DNA from: JALZEG01 sp036258555
GTDB taxonomy: Bacteria; Actinomycetota; CADDZG01; WHSQ01
DNA length: 16,622 bases
Direction: 5' to 3'
NCBI GenBank assembly: GCA_036258555.1
Contig: DATADL010000134.1
Coordinates: 1 to 16,622, forward strand
The translations under genes were made by a program, and so were the position numbers. Of this stretch, positions 1-6,162 are shown in pieces (positions within the stretch are counted from its first letter, which is position 1; every line of letters starts with the position of its first letter). The notes below the pieces were generated by a model that saw nothing but the letters and a program-made list of their open reading frames with translations, was not told the DNA's origin and searched no databases.

Positions 1-251
1 CCTTCGTCGCGGGTGGGACCTACGACCCGGAGACCAAGATCGGGCGCTTCTCCGTCACGATGTTCTTCCTGGGGGACGACGCATGGCGCCGGTCCGACGT
101 CGTGCTCACCGAGCGCGCGTACTCCGAAGCGGAGGTCTGCGACGCACTGGAAGCCGCGGGTTTCGAGAAGGCCCGAGCATTCGACGCGCGGGACGACCTG
201 GGTATCGACGAGACGGGCAGGGCCTTCTTCCTGGCGGAGAAGCGGGCCTGA
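1..251 (+). CDS. C-terminal part of a class I SAM-dependent methyltransferase (truncated by window edge)
   Basis: The reading frame is open from base 3 and stops with TGA at 249-251, so only about 82 C-terminal residues are present. The visible part reads like the tail of small class I SAM-dependent methyltransferases (Methyltransf_25-like). It has a TYDPETKIGRFSVTMFFL strand pair, then a basic RR-S element, then the ERAYSEAEVCDALEAAGF helix, and ends in a GRAFFLAEK strand, the usual last strand of the Rossmann-like fold. The SAM-binding motifs would lie upstream of the window and cannot be checked, and the substrate is unknown. The ATG at 60 is an internal methionine, not a start. The family call rests only on the C-terminal pattern. 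Confidence 0.7.
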   Translation, partial: FVAGGTYDPETKIGRFSVTMFFLGDDAWRRSDVVLTERAYSEAEVCDALEAAGFEKARAFDARDDLGIDETGRAFFLAEKRA

Positions 252-409
252 GGGCGACGCTATCCGCCCCCACGTGCTGTCGCGTAGTCATTGCTTCCAG
301 CCCGAGGGTAAGGAAGCGCGGGCGGCTGTCCAGGACTGCATCGCGATGACGCAGGCATGCGGCCTGGAACCGGGAAAGTGGGGTCTCCAGGTCTTGCCTC
401 GCGGCAGCG

Positions 410-790
410 TCACCAAGCTCTCTCGAATCCGTCCACGTTTTCGGGCGGAAGCGTGGCCTTAGCTTCATGCACCTCAGACGAGCCGGAGGCAACCATCACC
501 CAAAGAACCTCGTCACCCTTCCAGGGTCGTAGGCACTGAAACCAGCCGTCGTCCTCGACCCACGTATCAGTCCATCGACAGCGCCACTCGGTGTCGTCGA
601 TGGGAGTTTTCATGGCGAAGTTGCGTGCCGTAGCGGGTCCACGAAGTTCCTCCGTACTGCCCGACTGCCAAGCCTGGATGAACTGGCGCGCAGTTGTCTC
701 GGCGATATCGGTGCCCGGCTCATCAGATGAGCACCCAGCCGCCAGGATCGTGATGGCAACGGCTGCGAGAAGTGTCCGCAAATTCGTCAC
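410..790 (-). CDS. Small secreted lipoprotein of unknown function
   Basis: I chose the GTG at 788-790, which gives 126 residues starting VTNLRTLLAAVAITILAAGCSS. This is a lipoprotein signal peptide with lipobox LAAGC, so the mature protein should be lipid-anchored at the outer face of the membrane. An upstream start at 886 would add a 32-residue arginine-rich leader that does not look like secreted protein. The ribosome binding site for the GTG is weak. The mature part holds an ETTARQFIQAWQSG helix, similar to the start of small NTF2-like or lipoprotein domains, and two cysteines spaced for a possible disulfide (WRCRW and WFQCLRP). I do not recognise the family. It stands alone, divergent from the tRNA gene. 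Confidence 0.65.
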   Translation of the reverse strand: MTNLRTLLAAVAITILAAGCSSDEPGTDIAETTARQFIQAWQSGSTEELRGPATARNFAMKTPIDDTEWRCRWTDTWVEDDGWFQCLRPWKGDEVLWVMVASGSSEVHEAKATLPPENVDGFERAW

Positions 791-901
791 ATCCCGGGGG
801 GGAACTGTCCTTCCATGGAGGTTGTTTCGACGTCGGAGCGGGCTCGCCTTCGAGGTGTGGCGATGACGCGCATCCGTCGGCGACAATGGGGCCGTTCCGA
901 A

Positions 902-975
902 GGGGGCGTAGCTCAGTTGGTCAGAGCAGGCGACTCATAATCGCCCGGCCGCTGGTTCGAGTCCAGCCGCCCCCA
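902..975 (+). tRNA. tRNA with CAT anticodon, probably tRNA-Ile2 (lysidine type)
   Basis: A full cloverleaf can be folded by eye: acceptor 902-908 with 968-974 (GGGGGCG/CGCCCCC), D stem 911-914 with 924-927, anticodon stem 929-933 with 941-945 around loop CTCATAA (anticodon 936-938), variable region 946-950, and T stem 951-955 with 963-967 around loop TTCGAGT. The discriminator is A975 and CCA is not encoded. CAT can mean initiator Met, elongator Met or Ile2. The anticodon arm, variable region and T arm closely follow, from memory, the E. coli AUA-reading tRNA-Ile2, in which C34 becomes lysidine through TilS. I therefore favour Ile2, with elongator Met as the alternative. GACAAT at 882-887 could be its -10 box, but I see no clear -35. 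Confidence 0.93.
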
Positions 976-982
976 CTGCCAC

Positions 983-1002
983 TTTCGCGAGTACTCGCGA
1001 AA
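983..1002. terminator. 20-bp perfect palindrome, candidate bidirectional terminator
   Basis: TTTCGCGAGTACTCGCGAAA is identical to its reverse complement. It starts 8 bp after the tRNA and ends 18 bp before the convergent MarR gene's stop codon. As RNA it would form an 8-bp stem with a 4-nt loop, with A on one side and U on the other in both orientations, which suits a short bidirectional terminator. A protein-binding site is also possible. Confidence 0.5.
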
Positions 1003-1020
1003 CGTAAGTCGGTGCTCGGG

Positions 1021-1497
1021 CTAGGCGTCGAGCTGGCGAAGAAGACCGGTCAGCGTCCGATACTTGGATCGGGGCAGTGGGGCAAGGAAGGCCTTCTCCG
1101 TCTCGAACACCAGTGGAGCCGCCTTCCCCAGCGTCGACCATCCCTTCCGCGTCAGCTCGATCCGCAAGACCCGCGCATCCCCCTCTTCGCGCCGGCGATC
1201 AAGTAGGCCGTCTTCCTCCATCCGCTTGCACAACCACGAAGCTGTGGCGGGTGTGACCCCAAGGCCCGCGCTGACGTCGCGCAAAGCGAGGCTGCCCGCC
1301 GGTGAGGCGGCAACCTCCATCAGCACGAAGAACTGGGGCCGGGTGATCCCCGCTTGCGCGGTCGCTTCCTCGACCTGCTGAGAGAACCGCGAGGCAGCTC
1401 GATACAGCGCGATGGCGACACGACTCGCGTCGGCGTCCCTGTTGGCCCTCGTCATGAGGTCGGAGAACTGCTTGGGGGTTTTCGGCTTCGAGGACAT
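1021..1497 (-). CDS. MarR-family transcriptional regulator
   Basis: This 158-residue protein has the MarR winged-helix layout. A dimerisation helix (residues about 23-50, IALYRAASRFSQQVEEATAQ) leads into GITRPQFFVLMEVA. The recognition region follows (LALRDVSAGLGVTPATASWLCKRMEEDGLLDRRR), then the wing (GDARVLRIELTRKG) and a C-terminal dimerisation helix. The ATG at 1495-1497 is preceded by GGGAG about 11 bp upstream. The gene diverges from the MDR/CatE/VOC operon across a 218-bp region rich in dyads, the usual arrangement for a MarR repressor of an adjacent detoxification operon. Ligand control by phenolics or quinones is inferred from the neighbours; no sensing cysteine stands out (one Cys, in the SWLCKR helix). 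Confidence 0.92.
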   Translation of the reverse strand: MSSKPKTPKQFSDLMTRANRDADASRVAIALYRAASRFSQQVEEATAQAGITRPQFFVLMEVAASPAGSLALRDVSAGLGVTPATASWLCKRMEEDGLLDRRREEGDARVLRIELTRKGWSTLGKAAPLVFETEKAFLAPLPRSKYRTLTGLLRQLDA

Positions 1498-1544
1498 CGG
1501 CGTCGTCTCCCGTCCCTTGTCCAGACTCGCTCACCCTAGCTCGT

Positions 1545-1690
1545 CGGTTAGGACTCAAAGTAAGTACTTGGAAGACGAGATATCTAGCTCGCGGAGCGCT
1601 TGGAGACGGCCCTTTCAGGAACGTCGAGAATTCTTAGAACACGAAGGAATAAGTTCGAGCACGAACTAGTTGGGAGCTGATAAGCGACAC
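1545..1690. promoter_or_regulatory. Divergent promoter/operator region between MarR gene and MDR operon
   Basis: This stretch is clearly more AT-rich than its surroundings. It carries several short dyads: AAGTACTT at 1562-1569, AGATATCT at 1578-1585, AGAATTCT at 1627-1634, and the best one, AGTTCG-agca-CGAACT, at 1652-1667. The last is 16 bp with 6-bp perfect arms, a reasonable size for a MarR dimer site. TGATAA at 1678-1683 is a possible -10 for the rightward operon, about 20 bp before its AAGGAG ribosome binding site. I could not find a matching -35, or a convincing promoter for the leftward gene. Confidence 0.5.
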
Positions 1691-1715
1691 CCAACGGAAA
1701 GCAAGGAGACCCAAG

Positions 1716-2669
1716 ATGCGAGCACTACACGTACCTGCCGCCGGCGCCCAGCCTCAGCTCGGCGAGATCCCCACCCCGTCCCCCACTCCCGGCACGGTTC
1801 TCGTGCGGGTAGAGGCTGCCGGACTCAACCCCGTCGACAACGGGATCGCGTCCGGAATGATGTCCGAGATGATCCCTCACGAGTACCCCTTGGTACTGGG
1901 TCGTGACGCTGCTGGTGTCGTCGAGGCCGTCGGGGAGGGTGTCGAAGGCATCTCCGAAGGAGACGAGATCCTCGGCCACGTCCTGCTGGCTCCCCCGGTG
2001 CAGGCGGGGACGCTTGCGCAGTACGCGGTCCTTCCTGCTGCGGCGGTCGCCCCCAAGCCGGCGGGCCTCGATTTCGTCAGTGCGGCCGCGATCCCGTTGG
2101 CAGGAGCTGCTGCGGCTCAGTCGGTTGCAGCCGTGGACCCGCAGGCCGGCCAGACGGTGCTCGTCACCGGTGCAGGCGGAGGTGTGGGGTCGTTCGCCAT
2201 CCAGCTCCTAGCTGCGCGGGGCGCCACAGTGATCGCCACGGGCAGCCCCGATTCGGTCGACCGGCTCAGCGAGCTCGGTGCCTCGGGCGTTATCGACCGG
2301 ACGGCCGGCGCCGTAGTCGAGCAAGTCCGTGCCGTTCATCCCGATGGAGTCGACGCGCTGGTCAATCTCGCTCCCGGCTACAACCCGGCAGACGTCCCGG
2401 TCGGAGCCGTGCGTCGCGGTGGAAAGATGGCGAGTCTGACCGCGATGCCGGACGAGCAGACCTTGGCTTCGGCCGAGGTCACTGGCACTCAGATCATGGC
2501 CGCCGCCGTCCGTGATGTCGTTGCGCCGCTGGCCGAACAAGCCGCTGCCGGAACCCTCGAGGTCAACTTGGACTCCGTCGTGTCTCTGGAGCAGGCTGCC
2601 GAGGCGCTCGGCGCCCTCGCCGCCGGCAAAGCGAACGGGAAGATCGTCGTCGAGATCGCGCAGAGCTAG
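1716..2669 (+). CDS. Zinc-independent MDR-family NADPH:quinone oxidoreductase-like protein
   Basis: This 317-residue protein belongs to the medium-chain dehydrogenase/reductase superfamily, quinone oxidoreductase/enoyl reductase branch. The N-terminal GroES-like domain has the branch signature AAGLNPVDNGIASG (about residues 34-47) and FPLVLGRD-like YPLVLGRDAAGVVEAVGEGV. The Rossmann domain shows VLVTGAGGGVGSFAIQLL with the nucleotide-binding glycines at about 152-158. The cysteine and histidine zinc ligands of alcohol dehydrogenases are absent. The likely reaction is NADPH-dependent reduction of quinones or other electrophilic alkenes in the cytoplasm. The ATG is preceded by AAGGAG at 1703-1708. 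It is the first gene of a three-gene operon under probable control of the divergent MarR protein. The exact substrate is unknown. Confidence 0.9.
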   Translation: MRALHVPAAGAQPQLGEIPTPSPTPGTVLVRVEAAGLNPVDNGIASGMMSEMIPHEYPLVLGRDAAGVVEAVGEGVEGISEGDEILGHVLLAPPVQAGTLAQYAVLPAAAVAPKPAGLDFVSAAAIPLAGAAAAQSVAAVDPQAGQTVLVTGAGGGVGSFAIQLLAARGATVIATGSPDSVDRLSELGASGVIDRTAGAVVEQVRAVHPDGVDALVNLAPGYNPADVPVGAVRRGGKMASLTAMPDEQTLASAEVTGTQIMAAAVRDVVAPLAEQAAAGTLEVNLDSVVSLEQAAEALGALAAGKANGKIVVEIAQS

Positions 2670-2731
2670 CGCGCTCGCGACGCGCCACCTATCCCAGAAG
2701 CCTCACCGTCTGAAACGCAGAGGAGGACCAC

Positions 2732-3619
2732 ATGGCAACCGAAGTTGCGAGCAAGGAGACAACAGGACCCCCCGAGGCGCTGCTGCCAGGCCTCGAGCTC
2801 GGAACCGTTCATCTCACCGTCTCGAACCTCGAGCGATCGGTGTCCTGGTACGAGCACGTACTAGGGCTCCGCGTCCACGAACGCGGGACCGAGGTCTCCC
2901 TTGGTGATGGCAACGAGACCACGCTCGTCCTACACGAGGACCCCGCAGCGAAGCGTCCCGGACGACACGCCGGGCTGTACCACTACGCGCTCCTTTATCC
3001 GGACCGTCGTGAGCTGTCGTTCACTCTCCGTCGGCTTGCTGCAGCGAAGGCCCCCCTGCAAGGGATGTCCGATCACGGAACCCACGAGGCGATCTACCTG
3101 GCGGATCCCGACGGAATCGGGATCGAGCTTGCGGCGGACCGGCCCCCTGAGCTGTGGCCGGATCTGGGCGAGCTGATCGAGAGCGGACGCGCCTCCTTGC
3201 CCCTGGACGTCGAAGATCTCCTGGATGTCACTGCGCAGGACGACGCGACGGCCTCGGTCGCGGAGGGCCTCCGTGTGGGTCATCTGCACTTCCACGTCGG
3301 CGACGTCCGGCAGGCACTGGTCTTCTACAGCGACATCCTGGGCTTCGACCGCAAGATGAGCTTCGGAAGCGCAGGCTTCGTGTCGGCCAACGGATACCAC
3401 CACCACCTCGGGCTCAATGAGTGGCAAGGCAAGGGAGTCGGCCCTCCCCCGTTGCACACAGCCGGGTTGAAGGAATGGACGATCGTCGTCCCCGACGTCG
3501 ACTCGGTCGAGGCGACACGTCGCCGCTTCACGTCCGCGTCCATCCCCGTGGAGGAACGCGACAACGGCTTCGCCGTGGTCGACCCATGGGGGATGCAGGT
3601 AGTAATCGTCGATCGTTAG
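2732..3619 (+). CDS. catE: CatE-like catechol 2,3-dioxygenase (two-domain VOC/extradiol dioxygenase)
   Basis: The 295 residues hold two vicinal-oxygen-chelate domains. Domain 1 (about 20-135) has GTVHLTVSNLERSVSWYEHVLGL, GLYHYALLYPDRREL and EAIYLADPDGIGIELAADRP, giving a possible ligand set His27, His84, Glu132. Domain 2 (about 180-295) has VGHLHFHVGDVRQALVFYSD and YHHHLGLNEW. The order and wording of these motifs match Bacillus CatE, which cleaves catechol or 2-methylhydroquinone-type rings next to the hydroxyls using Fe(II) or Mn(II). The last strand (DPWGMQVVIV) lacks a glutamate, which as I recall is also so in CatE. A strong ribosome binding site (GAGGAGG) precedes the ATG. The gene follows the MDR reductase by 62 bp in the same operon. 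The substrate is inferred from family and context. Confidence 0.88.
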   Translation: MATEVASKETTGPPEALLPGLELGTVHLTVSNLERSVSWYEHVLGLRVHERGTEVSLGDGNETTLVLHEDPAAKRPGRHAGLYHYALLYPDRRELSFTLRRLAAAKAPLQGMSDHGTHEAIYLADPDGIGIELAADRPPELWPDLGELIESGRASLPLDVEDLLDVTAQDDATASVAEGLRVGHLHFHVGDVRQALVFYSDILGFDRKMSFGSAGFVSANGYHHHLGLNEWQGKGVGPPPLHTAGLKEWTIVVPDVDSVEATRRRFTSASIPVEERDNGFAVVDPWGMQVVIVDR

Positions 3620-3643
3620 ACAGCAGGACGAAAGGAGACGCAA

Positions 3644-4012
3644 GTGAAGGTGGAGGGAATCACGTGGCACGCGGTCACCTTGAAAGGTGACGCGTTCGAC
3701 GAGACGAAGAAGTTGGTCGGTGACGTTCTCGGTCTTTCGCCCATGTTCGAGATGCCGGGGGTCAGTGTCTTCAGCACCGAGAACGGAACTCTGCTCGAGC
3801 TCTACACGCCCGAGGGTGTCCCGCCGTATGGCTACAACGGCAACGTCGCATTCGGCTTCAGGGTCGACGACATAGAGGCTGCCTCCCAGGAGCTGGCCGA
3901 CGCCGGCTATGAGCTGCTCGGCGAGATCACCCGGGTCGAAGAGATGAACTACGCGTACCGGCACTTCAAGGGGCCGGACGGGACGGTCTACGGGCTGAAC
4001 CAGCAGAAGTGA
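3644..4012 (+). CDS. Small VOC (glyoxalase/bleomycin resistance-like) protein, partly degenerate metal site
   Basis: This 122-residue single-domain VOC protein starts with GTG at 3644-3646 behind AAGGAG. Two beta-alpha-beta-beta-beta modules are visible: GITWHAVTLKG to LLELYTPEG, then VAFGFRVDDIEAASQELADAGYEL to GPDGTVYGLNQQ. In metal-binding members each module supplies one His and one Glu. Here His9 and Glu52 are present in module 1, but module 2 has Phe where His is expected (around residue 70) and Tyr/Gly where Glu is expected (around 116). The protein may therefore bind metal only as a dimer or bind an electrophilic ligand without catalysis. It lies 24 bp after the CatE-like gene and is the last gene of the operon. 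Function is unknown beyond the family. Confidence 0.82.
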   Translation: MKVEGITWHAVTLKGDAFDETKKLVGDVLGLSPMFEMPGVSVFSTENGTLLELYTPEGVPPYGYNGNVAFGFRVDDIEAASQELADAGYELLGEITRVEEMNYAYRHFKGPDGTVYGLNQQK

Positions 4013-4026
4013 GGCGGGAGGGTTCG

Positions 4027-4052
4027 AGCGGAGCTCCGGCCCGGACTCCGCT
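4027..4052 (+). terminator. GC-rich hairpin after the MDR/CatE/VOC operon
   Basis: AGCGGAG at 4027-4033 pairs with CTCCGCT at 4046-4052, and with a one-base bulge the stem continues inward (TC/GA). The hairpin begins 14 bp after the operon's last stop codon. Only a short, mixed T-rich tail (cattcctat) follows, so it is at best a weak intrinsic terminator. Confidence 0.45.
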
Positions 4053-4097
4053 CATTCCTATCGCCCAACGATTCTCCTCCCCCGAGCGTCCGGCTTG

Positions 4098-4103
4098 TAG
4101 ATT
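4098..4103 (+). promoter_or_regulatory. -10 box TAGATT placed for leaderless transcription
   Basis: TAGATT fits the actinobacterial TANNNT -10 pattern and ends 8 bp before the GTG at 4112. No ribosome binding site lies in between. Transcription would then start at or next to the start codon, giving a leaderless mRNA for the SBBP protein. I see no clear -35 box. Confidence 0.5.
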
Positions 4104-4111
4104 CTTCAGCC

Positions 4112-6022
4112 GTGGGGCGCTTGACCGGCATCCTCCTCGCCGTCTCGATCGTGGTCACCGGATGGATCGATCGACCCGCCGCGGACGCGGCCGCACCGCA
4201 ACGCCCGAAAGTGGCCTTCGCGACGTTCCTCGGCGGCGCGGACGTGGACGTCGTCAACGACGTAGCGGTGGACCGAGCCGGAAACGTCTACGTCGTCGGC
4301 GCGACGCGCTCGGCGGACCTGCCCGCGACCAACGGCCCCCAGGACTCCTACGCCGGCGGCTCGTGCGACTTCGACAAACCGTGCACGGACGGGTTCGTCG
4401 CGAAGCTCTCGAGCGACGGGCAAACCCTCGTCTACCTGAGCTATCTCGGCGGCACCGGTGACGACGTCGCGAACGCCGTGGCCGTGGACGCCGAGGGAAA
4501 CGCGTACGTCACCGGAGGCGCCGGGTCTTACGACTTCCCGGTGACCTCGGGAGCGTTCCAGACCGAACGGGTCGGCGGCGGCCCGGATGTCTTCGTCATG
4601 AAGCTCGGACCGTCGGGCTCCTTGATCTACTCCACGTTCATCGGCGGCCAGAGCGGCTGGGGCGACACCGGCCTCGAGATCGCGCTCGACCGAGACGGCA
4701 GCGCCGTCGTGACCGGGCGAGCCGAGTCGGCGAACTACCCGACGACTCCCGGCGCCTACAAGACCCGCTGCACGTCGGAGCCGAATGCCATCGCGTGCGA
4801 CGGCCTCGCCGACGCGTTCGTGACGAAGCTGAACCCGTCGGGAACCGATCTGATCTTCTCGACGTTCCTCGGCGGCGACGAGTTCGACGAGTGGGGGCAC
4901 GCAGTCGCCGTCGACCGCGACGGAAACGCGTACGTCGCGGGCGACACCGCGTCGGACGACTTCCCGACGACGCCGGGGGCCTTCGACGCGACCGCTCCGT
5001 TCGGGATCGCCGCGTTCGTCACGAAGCTGGACTCGACAGGCTCCCGGCTCGTCTACTCGACGATTCTCGCCGGAAGCTCGGCGGAGGCCGCCCTCGGCAT
5101 CGACGTCGACGAGGAGGGCGCCGCCTACGTCGCGGGATGGACCGAGTCCACCGACTTCCCGACTACCGCGGGGTCCTTCGACCCGCGCTGTGGAGGTCTC
5201 GAGCCTCGCAGCGAGTGTGACCACACGGACGGCTTCGTTACGAAGCTCCACCCGTCAGGAGCGTCCCTGGTGTACTCCTCCTATCTCGGTGGCTACGCGT
5301 ACGACGAGGCTCACGACCTGACCGTGGACTCGGCCGGACGGGCGTGGGTGGTCGGCGGGACCGCTTCGTCGGATTTCCCGCTGGTGCGTCCCGTCCAGTC
5401 AAAGCTGCGGAATCGACAGTGCCAGACGACGGATTGCTTCGACGGCTTCCTCGCCCGTGTGGACCGCTCGGGTGACTCGCTCGATCTATCCACGTTCTAC
5501 GGCGGCCACAGCCTGGACCTCGCAACGTCGGTGGCGGTCCACGAAGGAAGGTCTGCGCACGTGGCGGGGTGGACCCACTCGCCCGGTTTCCCCGTCGCAG
5601 ACGCCTTCCATCCGCAGATGCAGAGCGCGAAGACCTGTGAGCAACACGTGCCGTTCAACGCGACGTACCGGTGCACGGACGGCTTCCTGCTCGAGATCCG
5701 CGACCCGGCCGACCCGGATACCCACCCGCGCCGGGTGGCGTTGAAGTTGCGCCGGCACCTCGCCGCCCGGGGACGCGTCGAGGTCTCCACGGGGTACGCA
5801 CGCTGCGCCAAGCGCGTCCCCGTCGTCGTCTTCAGGGCAACGGCGGACGAGACGAAGCGGGTTGCCCGCGTGCGGACGAACCGGAAAGGTCGCTACCGGA
5901 CGAAGCTCCAACATCGCGAGGCGATCTACTTCGTGCGCCTCCCGGAGGTCACGAAGCGCAGCGGCGACGTCTGCCAACGGGCGGAGTCGGTCGTGGAGGC
6001 CCATTTCCATCCGACGCCGTGA
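4112..6022 (+). CDS. Secreted SBBP-repeat beta-propeller protein
   Basis: This 636-residue protein starts with GTG, probably leaderless. Residues 1-27 form a Sec signal peptide (GILLAVSIVVTGW, then an ADAAA cleavage region). From about residue 36 to 530 there are seven copies of the SBBP pattern: an STFLGG-like strand, a short acidic turn, VAVDRDGNAYVAG, then T-S-DFPTTPGAF. Seven copies suit one closed seven-bladed propeller. Several inter-blade loops hold cysteine pairs (for example CDFDKPC, and CQTTDC in blade 6), compatible with disulfides outside the cell. The last 106 residues are a separate basic domain with two cysteines and a short beta pattern (VRTNRKGRYRTKL). These proteins are usually extracellular and of unknown biochemical role; ligand or matrix binding is a guess. 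Confidence 0.88.
   Translation: MGRLTGILLAVSIVVTGWIDRPAADAAAPQRPKVAFATFLGGADVDVVNDVAVDRAGNVYVVGATRSADLPATNGPQDSYAGGSCDFDKPCTDGFVAKLSSDGQTLVYLSYLGGTGDDVANAVAVDAEGNAYVTGGAGSYDFPVTSGAFQTERVGGGPDVFVMKLGPSGSLIYSTFIGGQSGWGDTGLEIALDRDGSAVVTGRAESANYPTTPGAYKTRCTSEPNAIACDGLADAFVTKLNPSGTDLIFSTFLGGDEFDEWGHAVAVDRDGNAYVAGDTASDDFPTTPGAFDATAPFGIAAFVTKLDSTGSRLVYSTILAGSSAEAALGIDVDEEGAAYVAGWTESTDFPTTAGSFDPRCGGLEPRSECDHTDGFVTKLHPSGASLVYSSYLGGYAYDEAHDLTVDSAGRAWVVGGTASSDFPLVRPVQSKLRNRQCQTTDCFDGFLARVDRSGDSLDLSTFYGGHSLDLATSVAVHEGRSAHVAGWTHSPGFPVADAFHPQMQSAKTCEQHVPFNATYRCTDGFLLEIRDPADPDTHPRRVALKLRRHLAARGRVEVSTGYARCAKRVPVVVFRATADETKRVARVRTNRKGRYRTKLQHREAIYFVRLPEVTKRSGDVCQRAESVVEAHFHPTP
4217..5695 (+). repeat. Seven degenerate coding repeats (SBBP propeller blades)
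   Basis: The seven blades are marked by the strands ATFLGG, LSYLGG, STFIGG, STFLGG, STILAG, SSYLGG and STFYGG, each followed by a VDxxGxxxVxG strand and a D/N-FPTT-like end. Spacing is roughly 55-80 codons. The DNA copies have diverged, so this is protein-level repetition rather than a recent tandem duplication. Confidence 0.8.
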
Positions 6023-6153
6023 TCGGCGACCTCGTCGCTCACCGAACCCCGCCGCGGGCCAGGATCAGGGGCACCCGGACGATCGGAGCCCTCCACCCCC
6101 GAGGCGTGACCCAGGGAGACCTAGGACCGCACCCCGATCCAGCACCGCTCACG

Positions 6154-6159
6154 TAGCCT
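6154..6159 (+). promoter_or_regulatory. -10 box TAGCCT close to a start codon
   Basis: TAGCCT matches TANNNT. It ends 3 bp before the first and 6 bp before the second of two adjacent GTG codons (6163 and 6166). No Shine-Dalgarno sequence fits in that space, so leaderless initiation is likely. The spacing fits the second GTG better. Confidence 0.45.
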
Positions 6160-6162
6160 CAC

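Noticed and set aside
252..409. Gap between the methyltransferase and lipoprotein genes, partly open on both strands
   Set aside because: No start with a ribosome binding site, no domain, hairpin or repeat could be supported; the frames there look non-coding.
2930..3964. 344-codon leftward open frame opposite the CatE and VOC genes
   Set aside because: It runs across two separate VOC genes with their own ribosome binding sites and shows no protein family pattern.
4021..4028. GGTTCGAG after the CatE operon repeats part of the tRNA T arm (954-961), a possible attachment site
   Set aside because: Only 8 bp match and the match does not extend to the tRNA 3' end. No integrase is present, so chance is sufficient explanation.
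4106..5251. 381-codon leftward open frame opposite the SBBP gene
   Set aside because: Its apparent repeats (RDVRVSV-HG-like) only mirror the SBBP repeats in antisense. It has no signal peptide or known motif.
4217..5695. Regular repeats considered as a CRISPR or tandem-repeat array
   Set aside because: The units are diverged coding repeats of propeller blades in one open frame with no constant spacer or repeat length.
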